Positions 1-11,369 of a DNA stretch of 64,000 nt are shown in pieces. Below the pieces are notes generated by a model. That model searched no databases. It saw only the letters and a program-made list of their open reading frames with translations, and was not told where the DNA came from. The DNA is from Magnolia sinica (Eukaryota > Streptophyta > Magnoliopsida > Magnoliales > Magnoliaceae), in NCBI RefSeq assembly GCF_029962835.1, contig NC_080574.1, forward strand, positions 41,532,501 to 41,596,500. Reading direction: 5' to 3'. How positions within the stretch are numbered: position 1 is the first letter of the stretch; the number at the start of each line of letters is the position of its first letter. Made by a program: the position numbers and the translations under genes.

Positions 1-945
1 CTAAAACCTAAATGTATTTTTAAATCCCTAAACCTAAACTTACACCTAATCCTAATCTCAACTCCCTAACCTAAACCTAAACCTAAACTTGAAAACCCAC
101 ACCTAAACCCGATCCCGAACCCGAACCCGATTTCCTAAACCTAAACTTATAACCTTAACCTAAACCTATTCTTAAATCCCAAAACCTATAACCTAAACCT
201 AAACCTAAACCTAAAACTTAACCTATAACCTAAACCTTAACCTATAACCTAAACTTATAACCTAAACTCAATTTCCTAAACCTTAACCTATAACCTAACC
301 TAAACCTAAACCTATAACCCGAACCTGATTTCCTAAACCTAAACCTTAACGTATTCTCAAATCCCTAAACCTAAACCTACACCTAATCCTAATTTCAACT
401 CCTTAACCTAAACCTAAACTTGAGAATCCAAACCTAAACCCAATCCTGAACCCGAACCCAATTTCCTAAACCTAAACTTATAACCTTAACCTAAACCTAT
501 TCTCAAATCCCAAAACCTATAACCTAAACCTATAACCTATATAACCTTAACCTAAACCTAAAACTTAACCTATAACCTAAACCTTAACCTATAACCTTAA
601 CTTATAACCTAAACCTATAACCTAAACTCAATTTCCTAAACCTTAACCTATAACCTAACCTAAACCTAAACCTATAACCCGAACCCAATTTCCTAAACCT
701 AAACCTTAACGTATTCTCAAATCCCTAAACCTAAACCTTAACGTATTCTCAAATCCCTAAACCTAAACCTACACCTACACTTAACCTAATCTCAACTCCC
801 TAAGCTAAACCTAAACCTAAACTTGAAAACCCAAACCTAAACCCGATCCCGAACCCGAACCCAATTTCCTAAACCTAAACTTATAACCTTAACCTAAACT
901 TATTCTCAAATCCCAAAACCTATAACCTAAACCTAAACTCATTCT
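1..945. repeat. Degenerate telomere-like (CCTAAA-type) array, block 1
   Basis: The block is built almost only of CCTAAA, CCTATAA, CCTTAA and CCTAAAC variants, with interspersed motifs such as CCCGAACCCGAA and CTCAAATCCC. The plant telomere repeat read on this strand is CCCTAAA; here most units have lost a C and run with a period of about 6. A longer composite unit (starting near CTCAAATCCCTAAACC, passing through CCCGATCCCGAACC) recurs near positions 12, 358 and 720, so there is higher-order structure on top of the short units. This may be a subtelomeric satellite or an interstitial telomeric tract. Its position at the window start fits a chromosome end but does not prove it. Confidence 0.85.
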
Positions 946-1189
946 TTTGAAAAATAGAAAAATGAGAATATTAGTAAATATGGATTTTCTTGTTAAGAAG
1001 AAAATAGAAGATGGATTGAAAAAACATAAAAAAGATTTTTTTTTCTTCTTTTTCGCTTCAAGAGAGAGAGACTAAGCTAACAATGAGCTTCTTTCAAAGG
1101 ATCAATTGGTTTTGTTTCACAATAAACCAAACTTTACAACTAAGCTAACAATGAGCTTCTATCAAATGATCAAAATTGATAGCACTCTT

Positions 1190-1492
1190 ACCTAAAAAGT
1201 ATTGAAGGTCTTTAAAGTCCTTTATCTTAAAATTTTGAGAGAGATTTTTCAAAATTTTCACATATCCTACAACACCACTTGTGATGATCAAATTATCTAT
1301 GTCAACAACACAAAGTTTCATTTATATATTTCTTCATAAAAGTGCATGTATTAGTAAAAGGGAAAATAAAATCACTTGAAGAAAGTATTCTCTAACCTTT
1401 GTAACCAAGCTTTAGATGCTTGTTTTAGATCATGGAGTGCCTTTTTTGGTTTGCATGCATGCCTTAGCTTCATATGATCATAATATTCCATA
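1190..1492 (-). pseudogene. Ty1/copia reverse transcriptase remnant
   Basis: Read on the minus strand, the segment gives KPKKALHDLKQASKAW, then a region resembling CVVDIDNLIITSG, then KDFKDLQYFLG. These match the copia RT landmarks KLKKSLYGLKQAPRAW, LYVDDMIITG and KDLGLLRYFLG. The YVDD box has become VDID, and there is at least one stop codon and one frameshift, so it is dead. No LTRs were found around it. The rest of 946-1895 is AT-rich DNA without a recognisable gene, including a near-duplicate 'actaagctaacaatgagctt' at about 1070 and 1140. Confidence 0.72.
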
Positions 1493-1895
1493 GGTTGATT
1501 AATATATATGATGAAACCCTACTCTCTCACAGCAGTGTGACAATAACAGCATTCCAGATATGCATATCCTTTATCTTTCTTGTATGTAGTTACATGTCGA
1601 ATTTCTTCGTTCTTTGATTCATTACACTCAATTCAGGTATGGTTTGTACCAATTCAAGAGACTGTACATTAGGCATTCAATATATAAGACTAGAGTGAGA
1701 CTGATTAGGCATTTAAATGTGTTGCAAGATGTTGTTTGAATTGCTTATCCTAACAGGTGCACAAGTTGGGATGGATCGGACTTCTATCTTGAGAAAATGT
1801 CATGATTTCAGGTAGTTATTATTGTAATGGAAAGTTAAAAAATTAAAAGAGAGAGAGATAATGAATTCATGGAAATAAAAGTTCTTTATCATTAG

Positions 1896-2031
1896 GGCTG
1901 CTTTCGCCGGGTTTGATGCAGAAATCGTCGCTAACTTCACAGAAAGGCAAATAGCATCAGTGGCCACAGATTACAACCTGGATTTAAACAAGGTTCGAGG
2001 TGTCGTCAACAATGCTAACAGAATCCTCCAG
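1896..2031 (+). pseudogene. Isolated exon of DNA-3-methyladenine glycosylase I
   Basis: The translation reads AAFAGFDAEIVANFTERQIA and continues with a segment ending KVRGVVNNANRILQ. This is the conserved core of plant DNA-3-methyladenine glycosylase I (HhH-GPD superfamily, base excision repair of alkylated adenine). It is flanked by a plausible acceptor (ATTAG before 1896) and donor (CAG followed by GTCAGA at 2032), so it looks like one intact exon. No neighbouring exon of this gene was found, and it sits between two telomere-like blocks. It is probably a captured or duplicated gene fragment rather than a working gene. Family assignment is confident from the FDAEIVANFTE and KVRGVV..NANRIL strings. 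Confidence 0.8.
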
Positions 2032-2095
2032 GTCAGATTGTTGATTGGACTTGATTTTATTTAAATGATCTTGATAATCCATTTTATTTAAATGA

Positions 2096-2425
2096 GCAGA
2101 CCTAGATGTGCGTTGGAGTTATCCGGATGTTGAGCAGGGGTCCCTGAAAGGTGGGAACCGCTGTTATGACCATGATGAAGCTATCCATTTTCTATGGACA
2201 GCATTGGAGTGGCCTGGCCATTTAGACAGGGCGTGTTTATATCTGTATTTGCTCGAAATTAATGGAGCAGACCCGGATGTACGTCGGAGCTATCCGGATG
2301 TTGAGTGGGGGTCCTTGGAAGGTGGGAACCACTGTTATGACCATGATGAAGTTGTCTATTTCCTATGGACAGCATTGGAGTGGCCTGACCATTTGGACAG
2401 GCCGTGTTTATATCTGTATTTGCAG
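2096..2425. repeat. 170-bp tandem duplication, two copies
   Basis: Copies begin at 2096 and 2266 (shared start AGCAGACC) and are clearly homologous over about 160 bp, with scattered substitutions. The 110-residue open frame across them (from 2108) simply repeats one 55-residue unit and matches no family I know. I treat it as duplicated non-coding DNA, possibly intron material from the fragment upstream. Confidence 0.8.
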
Positions 2426-2429
2426 GGAC

Positions 2430-4310
2430 CACACCCTTAACCTATAACCTAAACCTATTCTCAAATCCCAAAACCTATAACTACAACCTAAACCTTAATC
2501 TAAACCTATAACCTATAACCTAAACCTATAACCTAAACTCAATTCCTTAAACTCTAACCTACAGCCTAACCTAAACCTATACTTATAACCTAAACCTATT
2601 CTCAAATCCCAAAACCTATAACCTAAACCTAAACCTTAACCTAAACCTATAACGTATAACCTGAACCTATAATCTAAACTCAATTCCCTAAACCTTAACC
2701 TAAAACCTAACCTAAACCTATACTTATAACCTAAACATATTCTCAAATCCCAAAACCTATAACTATAACCTAAACCTTAACTAAAAACCTATAACGTATA
2801 ACCTAAACCTATAACCTAAACTCAATTCCCTAAACCTTAACCTACACCCTAACCTAAACCTATACCTATAACCTAAACCTATTATCAAATCCCAAAACCT
2901 ATAACCTAAACCTAAACCTTAACCTAAACCTATAACCTATAACCTGAACCTATAACCTAAACTCAATTCCCTAAACCTTAACCTATAACCTAACCACAAA
3001 CTGAACCTATAACCTACACTTATAACCTAAACCTAAACCTAATCCTAAAACCTAAACCTAAACCTAAAACCTAAATGTATTCTCAAATCCCTAAACCTAA
3101 ACATACACCTAATCCTAATCTTAACTCCCAAACCTAAACTTAAACCTAAACTTGAAAACCCAAACCTAAACCTGATCCCGAACCCGAACCTGATTTCCTA
3201 AACCTAAACCTTAACCTATTCTCAATTCCCTAAAGCAATAACCTATAACCTAAAACCTAAACTTAAACCTAAAACTTAAAAGTATTCTCAAATCCCTAAA
3301 CCTAAACCTACACCTAATCCTAATCTCAACTTCCTAACCTAAACCTAAACCTAAACTTGAAAACCCAAACCTAAACCCAATCCCGAACCAGAACCTAATT
3401 TCTTAAACCTAAACCTTAACCTATTCTCAATTCCCTAAAGTTATAACTTATAACCTAAACATAAACCTTAACCTAAGCCTATAACCTAAACCTTAACCTA
3501 TAACTTTAACCTAAACCAAAACCTATGACCTAAACCTTAACCTATAACCTATAACCTATAACCTAAACTTATAACCTATAACCTAACCTTAACCTTAACC
3601 TAAACCTAAAACCTAAACCTTAACCTATAACCTAAAACCTAAACCTAAACCTAAAACCTAAATGTATTCTCAAATCCCTAAACCTAAACCTACACCTAAT
3701 CCTAATCTCAACTCCCTAACCTAAACCTAAACCTAAACTTGAAAACCCAAACCTAAACCCGATCCCAAACCCGAACCTGATTTCCTAAACCTAAACCTTA
3801 ACCTATTCTCAATTCCCTAAAACTATAACCTATAACCTAAACCTAAACCTAAACCTTAACCAAAACCTATAACCTAAACCTTAACCTATAACTTATAACA
3901 TATAACCAAAACTTATAACATATAACCTAAACCTAAAACCTAAACCTAAACCTATAAACTAAAACCTAAACCTAAATCTAAACCTAAAACCTAAATGCAA
4001 TCTCAAATCCCTAAACCTAAACCTACACCTAATCCTAATCTTAACTCCCTAACCTAAACCTAAATCTAAACATGAAAACAAAAACCTAAACCCGATTCCG
4101 AACCTGAACCCGATTTCCTAAACCTAAACCTTAACCTATTCTCAATTTCCTAAAGCTATAACCTATAACCTACAACCTATAACCTATAACCTAAACCTAA
4201 ACCTTAACCAAAACCTATAACCTTAACCTAAATCTTAACCTAAACCTTAACCTAAACCTAAACCTTAACCTTAACCTTAACCTTAACCTAAACATAAACC
4301 TATACTTATA
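2430..4310. repeat. Degenerate telomere-like array, block 2, with higher-order units
   Basis: This block has the same short units as the block at the window start. A composite unit of roughly 330-380 bp recurs with little change at about 3078, 3289, 3665 and 4000; each copy contains a CTCAAATCCCTAAACC start, a CTAATCCTAATCTCAACT segment, an AACTTGAAAACC segment and a CCCGATCCCGAACC segment. The array ends near 4310, where it passes into a transposase-like exon. Confidence 0.85.
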
Positions 4311-4400
4311 AATCCTAATTTATTTTATAAAAGTTCATTTACGGTTAAGTTATTTTCTTAATAAGTTTATTGCCTTAATCTATTATTTACAAAATTGCAG

Positions 4401-4485
4401 GATAAATTTGACTTGGATTTGAGTGTTCCACACATCTCCCATGCTGTCGATGACATAATCAAGGAGCGGTTTAAGAATTATCGCG
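4401..4485 (+). pseudogene. Exon resembling a plant Ptta/En-Spm transposase-associated protein
   Basis: A short exon bounded by AAAATTGCAG and GTAAGTTG encodes FDLDLSVPHISHAVDDIIKE followed by RFKNYRG. The pattern 'FDLDLS.PHI...VD..I..RF..YR' is like the conserved block of the plant transposase_24 (Ptta/En/Spm) family, which accompanies CACTA elements. It lies 0.4 kb upstream of a CACTA-type terminus, so it may be the last visible coding exon of that element. It could also be an unrelated fragment; the match is short. Confidence 0.45.
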
Positions 4486-4859
4486 GTAAGTTGTTTCAAG
4501 CTCTCGCTGCACGCTTACCCACCAATGCCCCACCACCTCCGCTTTCATCTTTGTTATTTTTTATATTTTTGTTTATGATGTTAAACTTATATGTATTTAT
4601 GCGTGAATGAATGTGGTGTGGATAAGATTGTTTGTGTTTGGATGAATGTACTTTTATGTTTGGATGGATTTACTAGTTTGGGTTTATATGGATGTGTATG
4701 TGAATGTGAATATGATGAAATATATTATATAACAGGTGTATTTCAGGAAGAATATGATGAAATATATTATAACAGGTGTATATATTGTAACAGGTGTATA
4801 TCAGGAAAAATATTTGTTTGTGCAATTTTGTGCTTAAAATTTTTTTTTTTAAAGAGACT

Positions 4860-5613
4860 TTTAGCTACGAAAATTTTCGTAGGTAAAAGTTTTGTAAATA
4901 TTTGTAGCAACGAAAACTTTTGTTGCTAAAAGTCTAACAACTTGTTTTTAGCAACGAACATTTTAATTGCTAAAAGTTGAACGAATATTTTTTATCAACG
5001 AATATTTTCGCTGCTAAAAGTCTTGTAAAGTTTTTTTAGCGAGCTAAAAGTGGAACGAATATTTTTAGCAGCAAAAATTTTCGCTGCTAAAAGTCTTGTA
5101 AAGTTTTTTTTAACGACGAAAATTTTCGTCGCTAAAAGTGGAACTTATATTTTTGGCAGTGAAAATTTTTACTGCTAAAAGTCTTGTAAAGCTCTTTTAG
5201 CGAGCTAAAAGTGGAACGAATATTTTTCGCTACTAAAAGTCTTGTAAAGTTTTTTTAGCGATGAAAAGTTTCGTCGCTAAAAGTGGAACGTATATTTTTG
5301 GCAGCGAAAATTTTTGCTGCTAAAAGTCTTATGAAGTTTTTTTAGCGATGAAAATTTTCGTCACTAAAAGTGGAACGTATATTTTTGGCAGCGAAAATTT
5401 TACTGCTAAAAGTCTCGTGAAATTTTTTTAGCAACGAAAATTTTCGTCGCTAAAAAGATTGCTTTTGGCGATGATTCGAATTTTTCGCTGATAAAACCCT
5501 TTTACGCCGGTCTTTTAGCGACGAAAATTTTCGTCGCTAAAACTCTTTAGCTACGAAATTTTGGCTTTTAGCGATGAAAATTTTTGTCGCTAAAAGTGGG
5601 ATTTCTTGTAGTG
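4860..5613. mobile_element. CACTA transposon, right end with palindromic subterminal repeats
   Basis: The segment ends with GGATTTCTTGTAGTG; its reverse complement begins CACTACAAGAAATCC, a CACTA terminal inverted repeat. Before it lie about a dozen copies of a palindromic unit built on TAGCGACGAAAATTTTCGTC, spaced by spacers with AAAGTCTTGTAAAG. Such subterminal repeat arrays bind the transposase in En/Spm-type elements. No matching left end was found in the window: the upstream side runs into the transposase-like exon and then the telomere-like array, so the element is truncated or starts outside the window. Confidence 0.85.
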
Positions 5614-7748
5614 AAACTAGCATGTGTAGGACATCTGAGCTGTATAGATGACAGAGAGATAACAAAATGGAAAATGAGAAGTTCTGGTTTAATACAGTTT
5701 TGAACTTTTTTTTTAAAAAAAAAAATGTCCATATATCCACACGTGTGATTACATATAAATAAGGTTAAAAGAGAAAACTTCCATTAAAAAATTAGACTTT
5801 CTTTTGAACATGTTTAATTCATTTTCGCCCCAAAAATCTTTTTTTTTTCTTCTTTCCTATATTTCAAAATATATGGAGTTTTAAATGCTTAATCAATTAT
5901 ATGAGGTTTTTTTTTTTTTTCAAAAATACAGAGTTTTGCTACCTATGAGATGACTTGGCTAAAAATCAGGCGGGTCAACGGGGCAGCAAATGTATGAAAA
6001 TGATGGCTGGTTTATAAGAACTTGTCAAATTCTTTTGGACCGTCCATTGTTTCCTTACATATGTGGCCTACCTGGTGATTTTTTATGGCCAGATTACTAG
6101 GCTAGTTCATCAAGATAGCAATCCCTCCTGTTACATGGCCCAGGTGTCCTACACATGTTAGCCACATACAAAGTTTAAGATCATAAAGAAATGATTGTCA
6201 TTGGAATGGAGTACAGATGAAATGACCTGAAGCCCAAGCGCCCACTTCCTTTCTTCAGAAGGAAACTGCAACCGTGGAGATATTTCATTCGGATTCTATA
6301 CTCATTTTGTTGTATACTGTGTACAGGGACTGAAGTTGTGGGACCACTGCAGTTTGAACTAGAATAAGTGCTTCCCTGGAGAAACATTGATTGAGAAGAA
6401 ATGATTTGTGAAACAGACTCAAAACACTTGAAGATTTATATATCCAACAAAGATTAAAATGCCAACTGCCTAATCTCGTGACTGCAATTCAAGACATTGT
6501 AGTTGCAACATTAGCAAAAGCGAACAAAACTGTCGAGACAACAAGTGACGCAATTTGCAGGCCAAGGACCAAATGGTTAGAATGGTCAGAATGTGATGAC
6601 GTTTTTGGGCTCATGGCCCATCCATGTCTAGATCACCAAACCATGTGCCCCTCTTGTAGAGACTCAAAAGGCCTGAGGATACTTTAAATATCCTTGGGTT
6701 CGAGCATTGAATCATTCTTCTGAAGATGTTGCCAACTACTTGAATGTCAACTAAGCATTTTGTAACTGCATTTTCAGATTTTGAATTTGTAATGATATCA
6801 GAATTTAATGGAAACTGTCACAACAGTAGCAAGAACGTCAATCTAAAACTTAATTTGCAAGCTTTAACAAGAAAATTGAAGTTAATTTGCAGGCACACAG
6901 GCCACCACATTGACAACAATAAAATTGAAGTTAATTTGCAGGCACATAGGCCACCACATTGACAACAACAAAAATTTTCAGCAAGGGAATGCATTTCAAT
7001 TCTGACAGAATATTTGAAATGCAAATCTGCCTTTTCTGAAATGCATTTCAGATGGCCCTAGGGTGTTTCCAGCTACCATGGTCAAGATGAACTATTTCAC
7101 ATATGTAGGTTACAACTACCATCAAGAAACATGTTTTCCTGAATGGTGTGGATCTATTACCAAAGAAATCAATCAGATACCTATCCATTTCACACAACCA
7201 ATTGATATTTAGTGCATTTCAAGGTCACACATTAACTAGATTTTATCATAAAACTACCCCAGGTGCCATTTTTTTAATTCTATATATTTCTTTATTTTTC
7301 TTTCTATTTTGAGAAACATGGTGGTGACTCAGCTGAGTCACCCCAACTCCAGTGCAACTCATCTCAAGACCAAATGAGTTGGTGCAAGTCTTAAAACCAT
7401 GCAGACAATGGATAACTAGCATAAGTCTGAGCCCAACCTCTCACCTATGGAGCCATGAACACAGAGCCCCGATTAAAGCTAACAGGTATGGATCTCTCAT
7501 TCTCCACAAGCACATCTTCAGATTTCAACAATACAATGTACGGATCTATGGCATGCATACAAGTTCCAATAGAATCAAGTTAAGAAACCTAACTGTACAA
7601 ACAAATGAACAGATCCAGAAACATACATGCTTCAACAACCCAGTTTCGATTCTATAGATAGAGAAAGGATCTAATTGAGTCCAAAAGCATGAAAACTAGA
7701 TCAGACATCAATCAATCACCAAAAACATACAGAATTACACAATCTGGG
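5614..7748. other. Unassigned non-coding stretch
   Basis: I see no gene here. The open frames are short and match nothing. The stretch has poly-T/poly-A tracts (5700-5910) and one 49-bp tandem duplication. The GGCCCATCC-like wording at 6600 resembles the dispersed repeat seen near 10-12 kb. Confidence 0.6.
6872..6969. repeat. 49-bp tandem duplication
   Basis: Two consecutive 49-bp copies start with AAAATTGAAGTTAATTTGCA at 6872 and 6921 and differ at only a couple of positions. They are probably recent slippage or unequal exchange. Confidence 0.85.
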
Positions 7749-7751
7749 TTA

Positions 7752-7967
<216 letters not shown>

Positions 7968-8122
7968 CTACAATCCAAAGTTGAAAAAAGAAAAATATAG
8001 AGATGATCAGATCAAACAAAAGGAAAGAAAGAGATGGAAGACAGAATATCAGATCTGATTAGATCACTATAAATGAGAAGCAAACGAGAGAGAGAGAGAG
8101 GGACGTGAGAGGGAAGTGGGAG

Positions 8123-8125
<3 letters not shown>

Positions 8126-8205
<80 letters not shown>
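8126..8205. repeat. (AG)n microsatellite
   Basis: An uninterrupted AG tract of about 80 bp, with a second shorter AG tract at 8222-8247. Upstream of the ARF exon it would lie in its 5' UTR or leader intron. The Arg-Glu and Ser-Leu open frames across it are artefacts of the repeat. Confidence 0.95.
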
Positions 8206-8208
<3 letters not shown>

Positions 8209-8329
8209 GGCGTGGGAGATTGAGAGAGAGAGAGAGAGAGAGAGAGGGAATGGGGTTTTTTTCCAAGGAGCGGAGGGAAATGAAACGTTTCGTGAGAGGG
8301 GGAAAAGAAAAAGGTAGCGTGGATTCTGC

Positions 8330-8899
8330 ATTTTTACTTGCTACAATTTTAAACTGTAGCTAAAAGCCCTCAGACTATAGCCATTGTACATCCTTCATAG
8401 CCCCTCCGCGTTCACACCACGTCTGACGGTGCTGGACGGACGGTTTTGTCAAGGGCTTTGTGGGGTCCATCATGATGCATTTGATATCCACTCCGTCCAT
8501 TAATTTTGTAATTTTTTTTATAGGGAATGACCCCAACATCTAGGCAAATTGAAGGTTCAATTGAACCACACCATCAATCAATGGTAGGAATTAATCTCCA
8601 CTGTTTCCTACCGTGTGGTCTACTTGAGCATTCGATCTACTTCATTTTTTGGACTCTTGCCCTAAAATTCTATTTCAAAATGGATAGACGTATTAGATGG
8701 AGCACACACATTTTAATAGGCCTCGTAGAGCCACTTATGGGGCTATCCCAGGCTAATTGAACATTTAGAAGTGTTACCTTTTAGCTACGGTTTGGGGATC
8801 TTTTAGCTACAGTTTTAAGACGTAGCAAAGTAGCTACGGTCTATATCCGTAGCTAAAAACTAGTATAGTCCGTAGCCTTTGATCATTTTTTTGGTAGTG
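8330..8899. mobile_element. CACTA-type right end with TAGCTACGG subterminal repeats
   Basis: The segment ends TTTTTTTGGTAGTG; its reverse complement begins CACTACCAAAAAAATG, a CACTA-type terminus. Inverted subterminal motifs (TTTAGCTACGG, CCGTAGCTAAAA) fill 8780-8880, and a related motif lies at 8335-8370. In between (8400-8760) is one arm of the dispersed GGGGTCCATCATGATG-type repeat. The subterminal repeat differs from that of the end at 5613, so this is a different family. The matching left end was not found; the ARF exon to the left could be cargo of this element. Confidence 0.7.
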
Positions 8900-9576
8900 T
8901 TGGATTTCTGTCTCTTATCCCTTTCATAATTTGTCAAGTCTTTTTCAGTGCAACCTATATTTTTGTACCCACCCAACTGTGCTGAAAGAACGACCACTGT
9001 TTGCGTTGTCTTAATGTTGGATGCTTGGAAGTCGTCTTGTAAGCTTCTCTGTGTTTTTGTCACCATACGGTGGGAGTTCAATAGATGCTTCTTACAAGGT
9101 GTGTCTAGGTCATGACTATGCACCTCAATGAATTTTTTAACAATGTATTTAGAATTGGATTTTTGAAATGCCACAATCATAACAGCAGGACAATTATCTC
9201 TTGTTTCACCCCTTCTCCTTTTTAGTTGGCCTTTTTTCTTTTGTGCCTTCTGATCTGTATTTCCCTCTCTCGCACATACAAATCTTTTCCAAACTATCAA
9301 TCTATTTTTCTTCAAGTTCAATTCATCTTCCATTGCACTATTGCTATCATCCATCTTACTTTTGTGAGCATACTTGCAAGAGCATTTCCTAACACTAAAA
9401 CCAACACATCTTGCATAGTTATTGTAAAATTCATAGGCTTCTTCCAATTAAGAGAATATAGTTTTCCCTACAATTGGTTTTTTAGATTCTTCTGCTTCAG
9501 GAATCCATTCACTTCTAGAAACAGTTCCTTCACATGATTCAGTCGCCTTAATGTGATCCTCTCCATTGGCATTCAT
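8900..9576 (-). pseudogene. FAR1/FHY3-related DNA-binding domain, truncated, with nonsense mutation
   Basis: From a possible ATG at 9576 the frame is open, reaches a TAA at 9450-9448, then continues in the same frame as LEEAYEFYNNYARCVGFSVRK-like sequence and on to GYKNIGCTEKDLTNYERDKR. This is the FAR1 DNA-binding (WRKY-GCM1-type zinc finger) domain followed by the linker found in FAR1/FHY3 proteins, plant transcription factors derived from a MULE transposase. The reading stops exactly where the CACTA terminus starts (8899), so the MULE-transposase-like and SWIM domains are missing. With an internal stop and no downstream half this is a pseudogene. The 195-residue frame from the later ATG at 9447 covers only the domain itself. 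Confidence 0.8.
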
Positions 9577-10358
9577 TTGTTAATAGTAGTACGACCTACA
9601 AAAAAATTTGATGCTTTCTTAGAGGCATTGTCCAAGTCCCATATGAGGAATAGAAAATAGCAAAAGTACCATAAAACAATAATTTCATTCTACGCGGCCT
9701 TTGAGAGTAATTCATCTGAACTAAAAAAGAAATTACATGCTAGCATATGTTAGGGGATTCGCGGGAGTAGAGATTTAGGATAACATTAGTCACAATTGTG
9801 TCAATGTGGTACACATTTTTGAGATCCAGGCCACTCATCAGGTGGGTCCCACTATCAACAGTCCCTGGACCAGAAAAAAACCCCACCAACTGTACTAGCA
9901 TGTACATTGAATAACCTATTAGTCCTTTTTTTTTGGTTACAACTAGGGCTTGATTTTGGGTAATGTGCTATTCATGGTGGACACGTCTAATGAGTGGAAC
10001 GGATCTCTTCCTAGACCACCATGACTCCCGCATATGCTGAGAACAACATCTTCTTTCCTATTTAGAATCTTATATCACTTCACTTGTAATTAATTCAATC
10101 TCATTGTTCCCTCGTCTCCTTTGGCTTAATTGAAATTCTTCCTTTTGAAAAAAAATAATAATAATAATAATTCAATCTCATTGCCTATGCTAAATAGATT
10201 ATTATTATAATTATTCATTGTTACACATTTCTTCTTTTGGATATGTTTTTAATTTTAAGACAATGTTATCAATTTTTTTCCTTATAAGTTTATAATGTGA
10301 AGTTTTTTCCTTATAAGTTTATAGGAAGCCCTAACCAATCCAAAACAATAAAGAAGGG

Positions 10359-10410
<52 letters not shown>

Positions 10411-10593
10411 AGATTCTTGGAGAACGGAAGAATGACACAATTAGAAAGCTGTTACGGATGTCGAGCTGAGAGAGAGGTGTATGGTGTTTTTAATAGGGTG
10501 GGTTTGAGAGAAGATTTTGTTTAAGGATAGAGAGAGAGTATGAGAGAGGGGGGCTTGCATGTGAGAGAATCGGAACACTGATTTCCTGCCTTT
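9577..10593. other. Non-coding stretch upstream of the FAR1-like pseudogene
   Basis: No gene recognised. It contains phrases of the dispersed GTGGGTCCCAC-type repeat (about 9830-9870), an (AAT)n tract near 10150 and an (AG)n tract of about 50 bp at 10359-10408. Confidence 0.6.
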
Positions 10594-10870
10594 TGTAGGA
10601 AGTTTCTGCGTTGGAAACCTAGGTGGGGCCCATCATCATGTTTGTGAGAAATCCAATCTGTCCATCCGATTCGTGAGATCATTTTAGGACATGAGGCCAA
10701 AAATGAACAGGATCCAGTACTCAAGTGGGGCCAACAGAGAAATCCACACGTTCCATCCATTTTTTCTTATCATTTTAGGGCATTATCCCAAAACTGAGGT
10801 AGATCCAAATCTCAATTGGGACCAACACCCTCAATTACTCTTAATGCATCCAACCCCGCCCCTACCCAGC
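10594..10870. repeat. Partial copy of the foldback repeat family
   Basis: It begins with GGTGGGGCCCATCATCATG and contains CCATCCGATTCGTGAGATCA and CATTTTAGGACATGAGG. The same arm sequence occurs at 8450, 11415, 11975 and elsewhere. Only one arm is clear here. Confidence 0.6.
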
Positions 10871-10884
10871 TCAAAATGGGTAAG

Positions 10885-11293
10885 AGCTTTGAGTGGCCAT
10901 CGTGAAGTATGGGTTTTATCTACATCGTTCATCCATTTTTCAGCATCATTTTATTGCATAGAACCAAATTTAGTCAGATACAAGGCTCAAGTGGACCACA
11001 CCATAGGAAGGAATAATAATTCTCATCGTTGAAAATTTTCTAGGACACCATGATTTATATTTGCCATCTAACCTATTCATAAATTTACATATATAGATCT
11101 GGATGAAGAGAAAATACAAAATACTTCTTTGGCCCCCATGAATTTTTCAACAGTAAGGGTTTAATCCCCACTATGTAGCCCACATCTATCTTGGATCTGC
11201 CACATTTTTGGGCTAATAGCTTAAAATGATGAAAACAATGGATGGACGGTGTATATAAGACCATAGAAAATATCACGGTGGCCACTCAAAGCT
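10885..11293. repeat. Foldback (long palindromic) element 1, 409 bp
   Basis: It starts AGCTTTGAGTGGCCATCGTG and ends with the near reverse complement CACGGTGGCCACTCAAAGCT. The two halves pair over most of their length: the left arm CATCGTTCATCCATTTTTCA matches the reverse complement of CAATGGATGGACGGTGTATA, and so on toward the centre near 11085. It has no coding capacity. The structure fits a foldback or MITE-like DNA transposon. Confidence 0.75.
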
Positions 11294-11369
11294 ACCGCTG
11301 TTCCCAGAGACAGGCGGAGGTAGGATGGATATGCGTCCCTCACCTCCGGCGCATATTAGCTACTGATAA

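Noticed and set aside
2108..2440. 110-aa open frame
   Set aside because: It is two translated copies of a 170-bp tandem duplication, with no known family and no start or splice context.
8012..8331. Open frames of repeated Ser-Leu and Arg-Glu on both strands
   Set aside because: They are translations of the (AG)n microsatellite with no other content.
8900..9447. FAR1 as an intact short gene of 195 aa
   Set aside because: The frame ends inside a transposon terminus, lacks all C-terminal domains and has a nonsense codon in the conserved upstream part.
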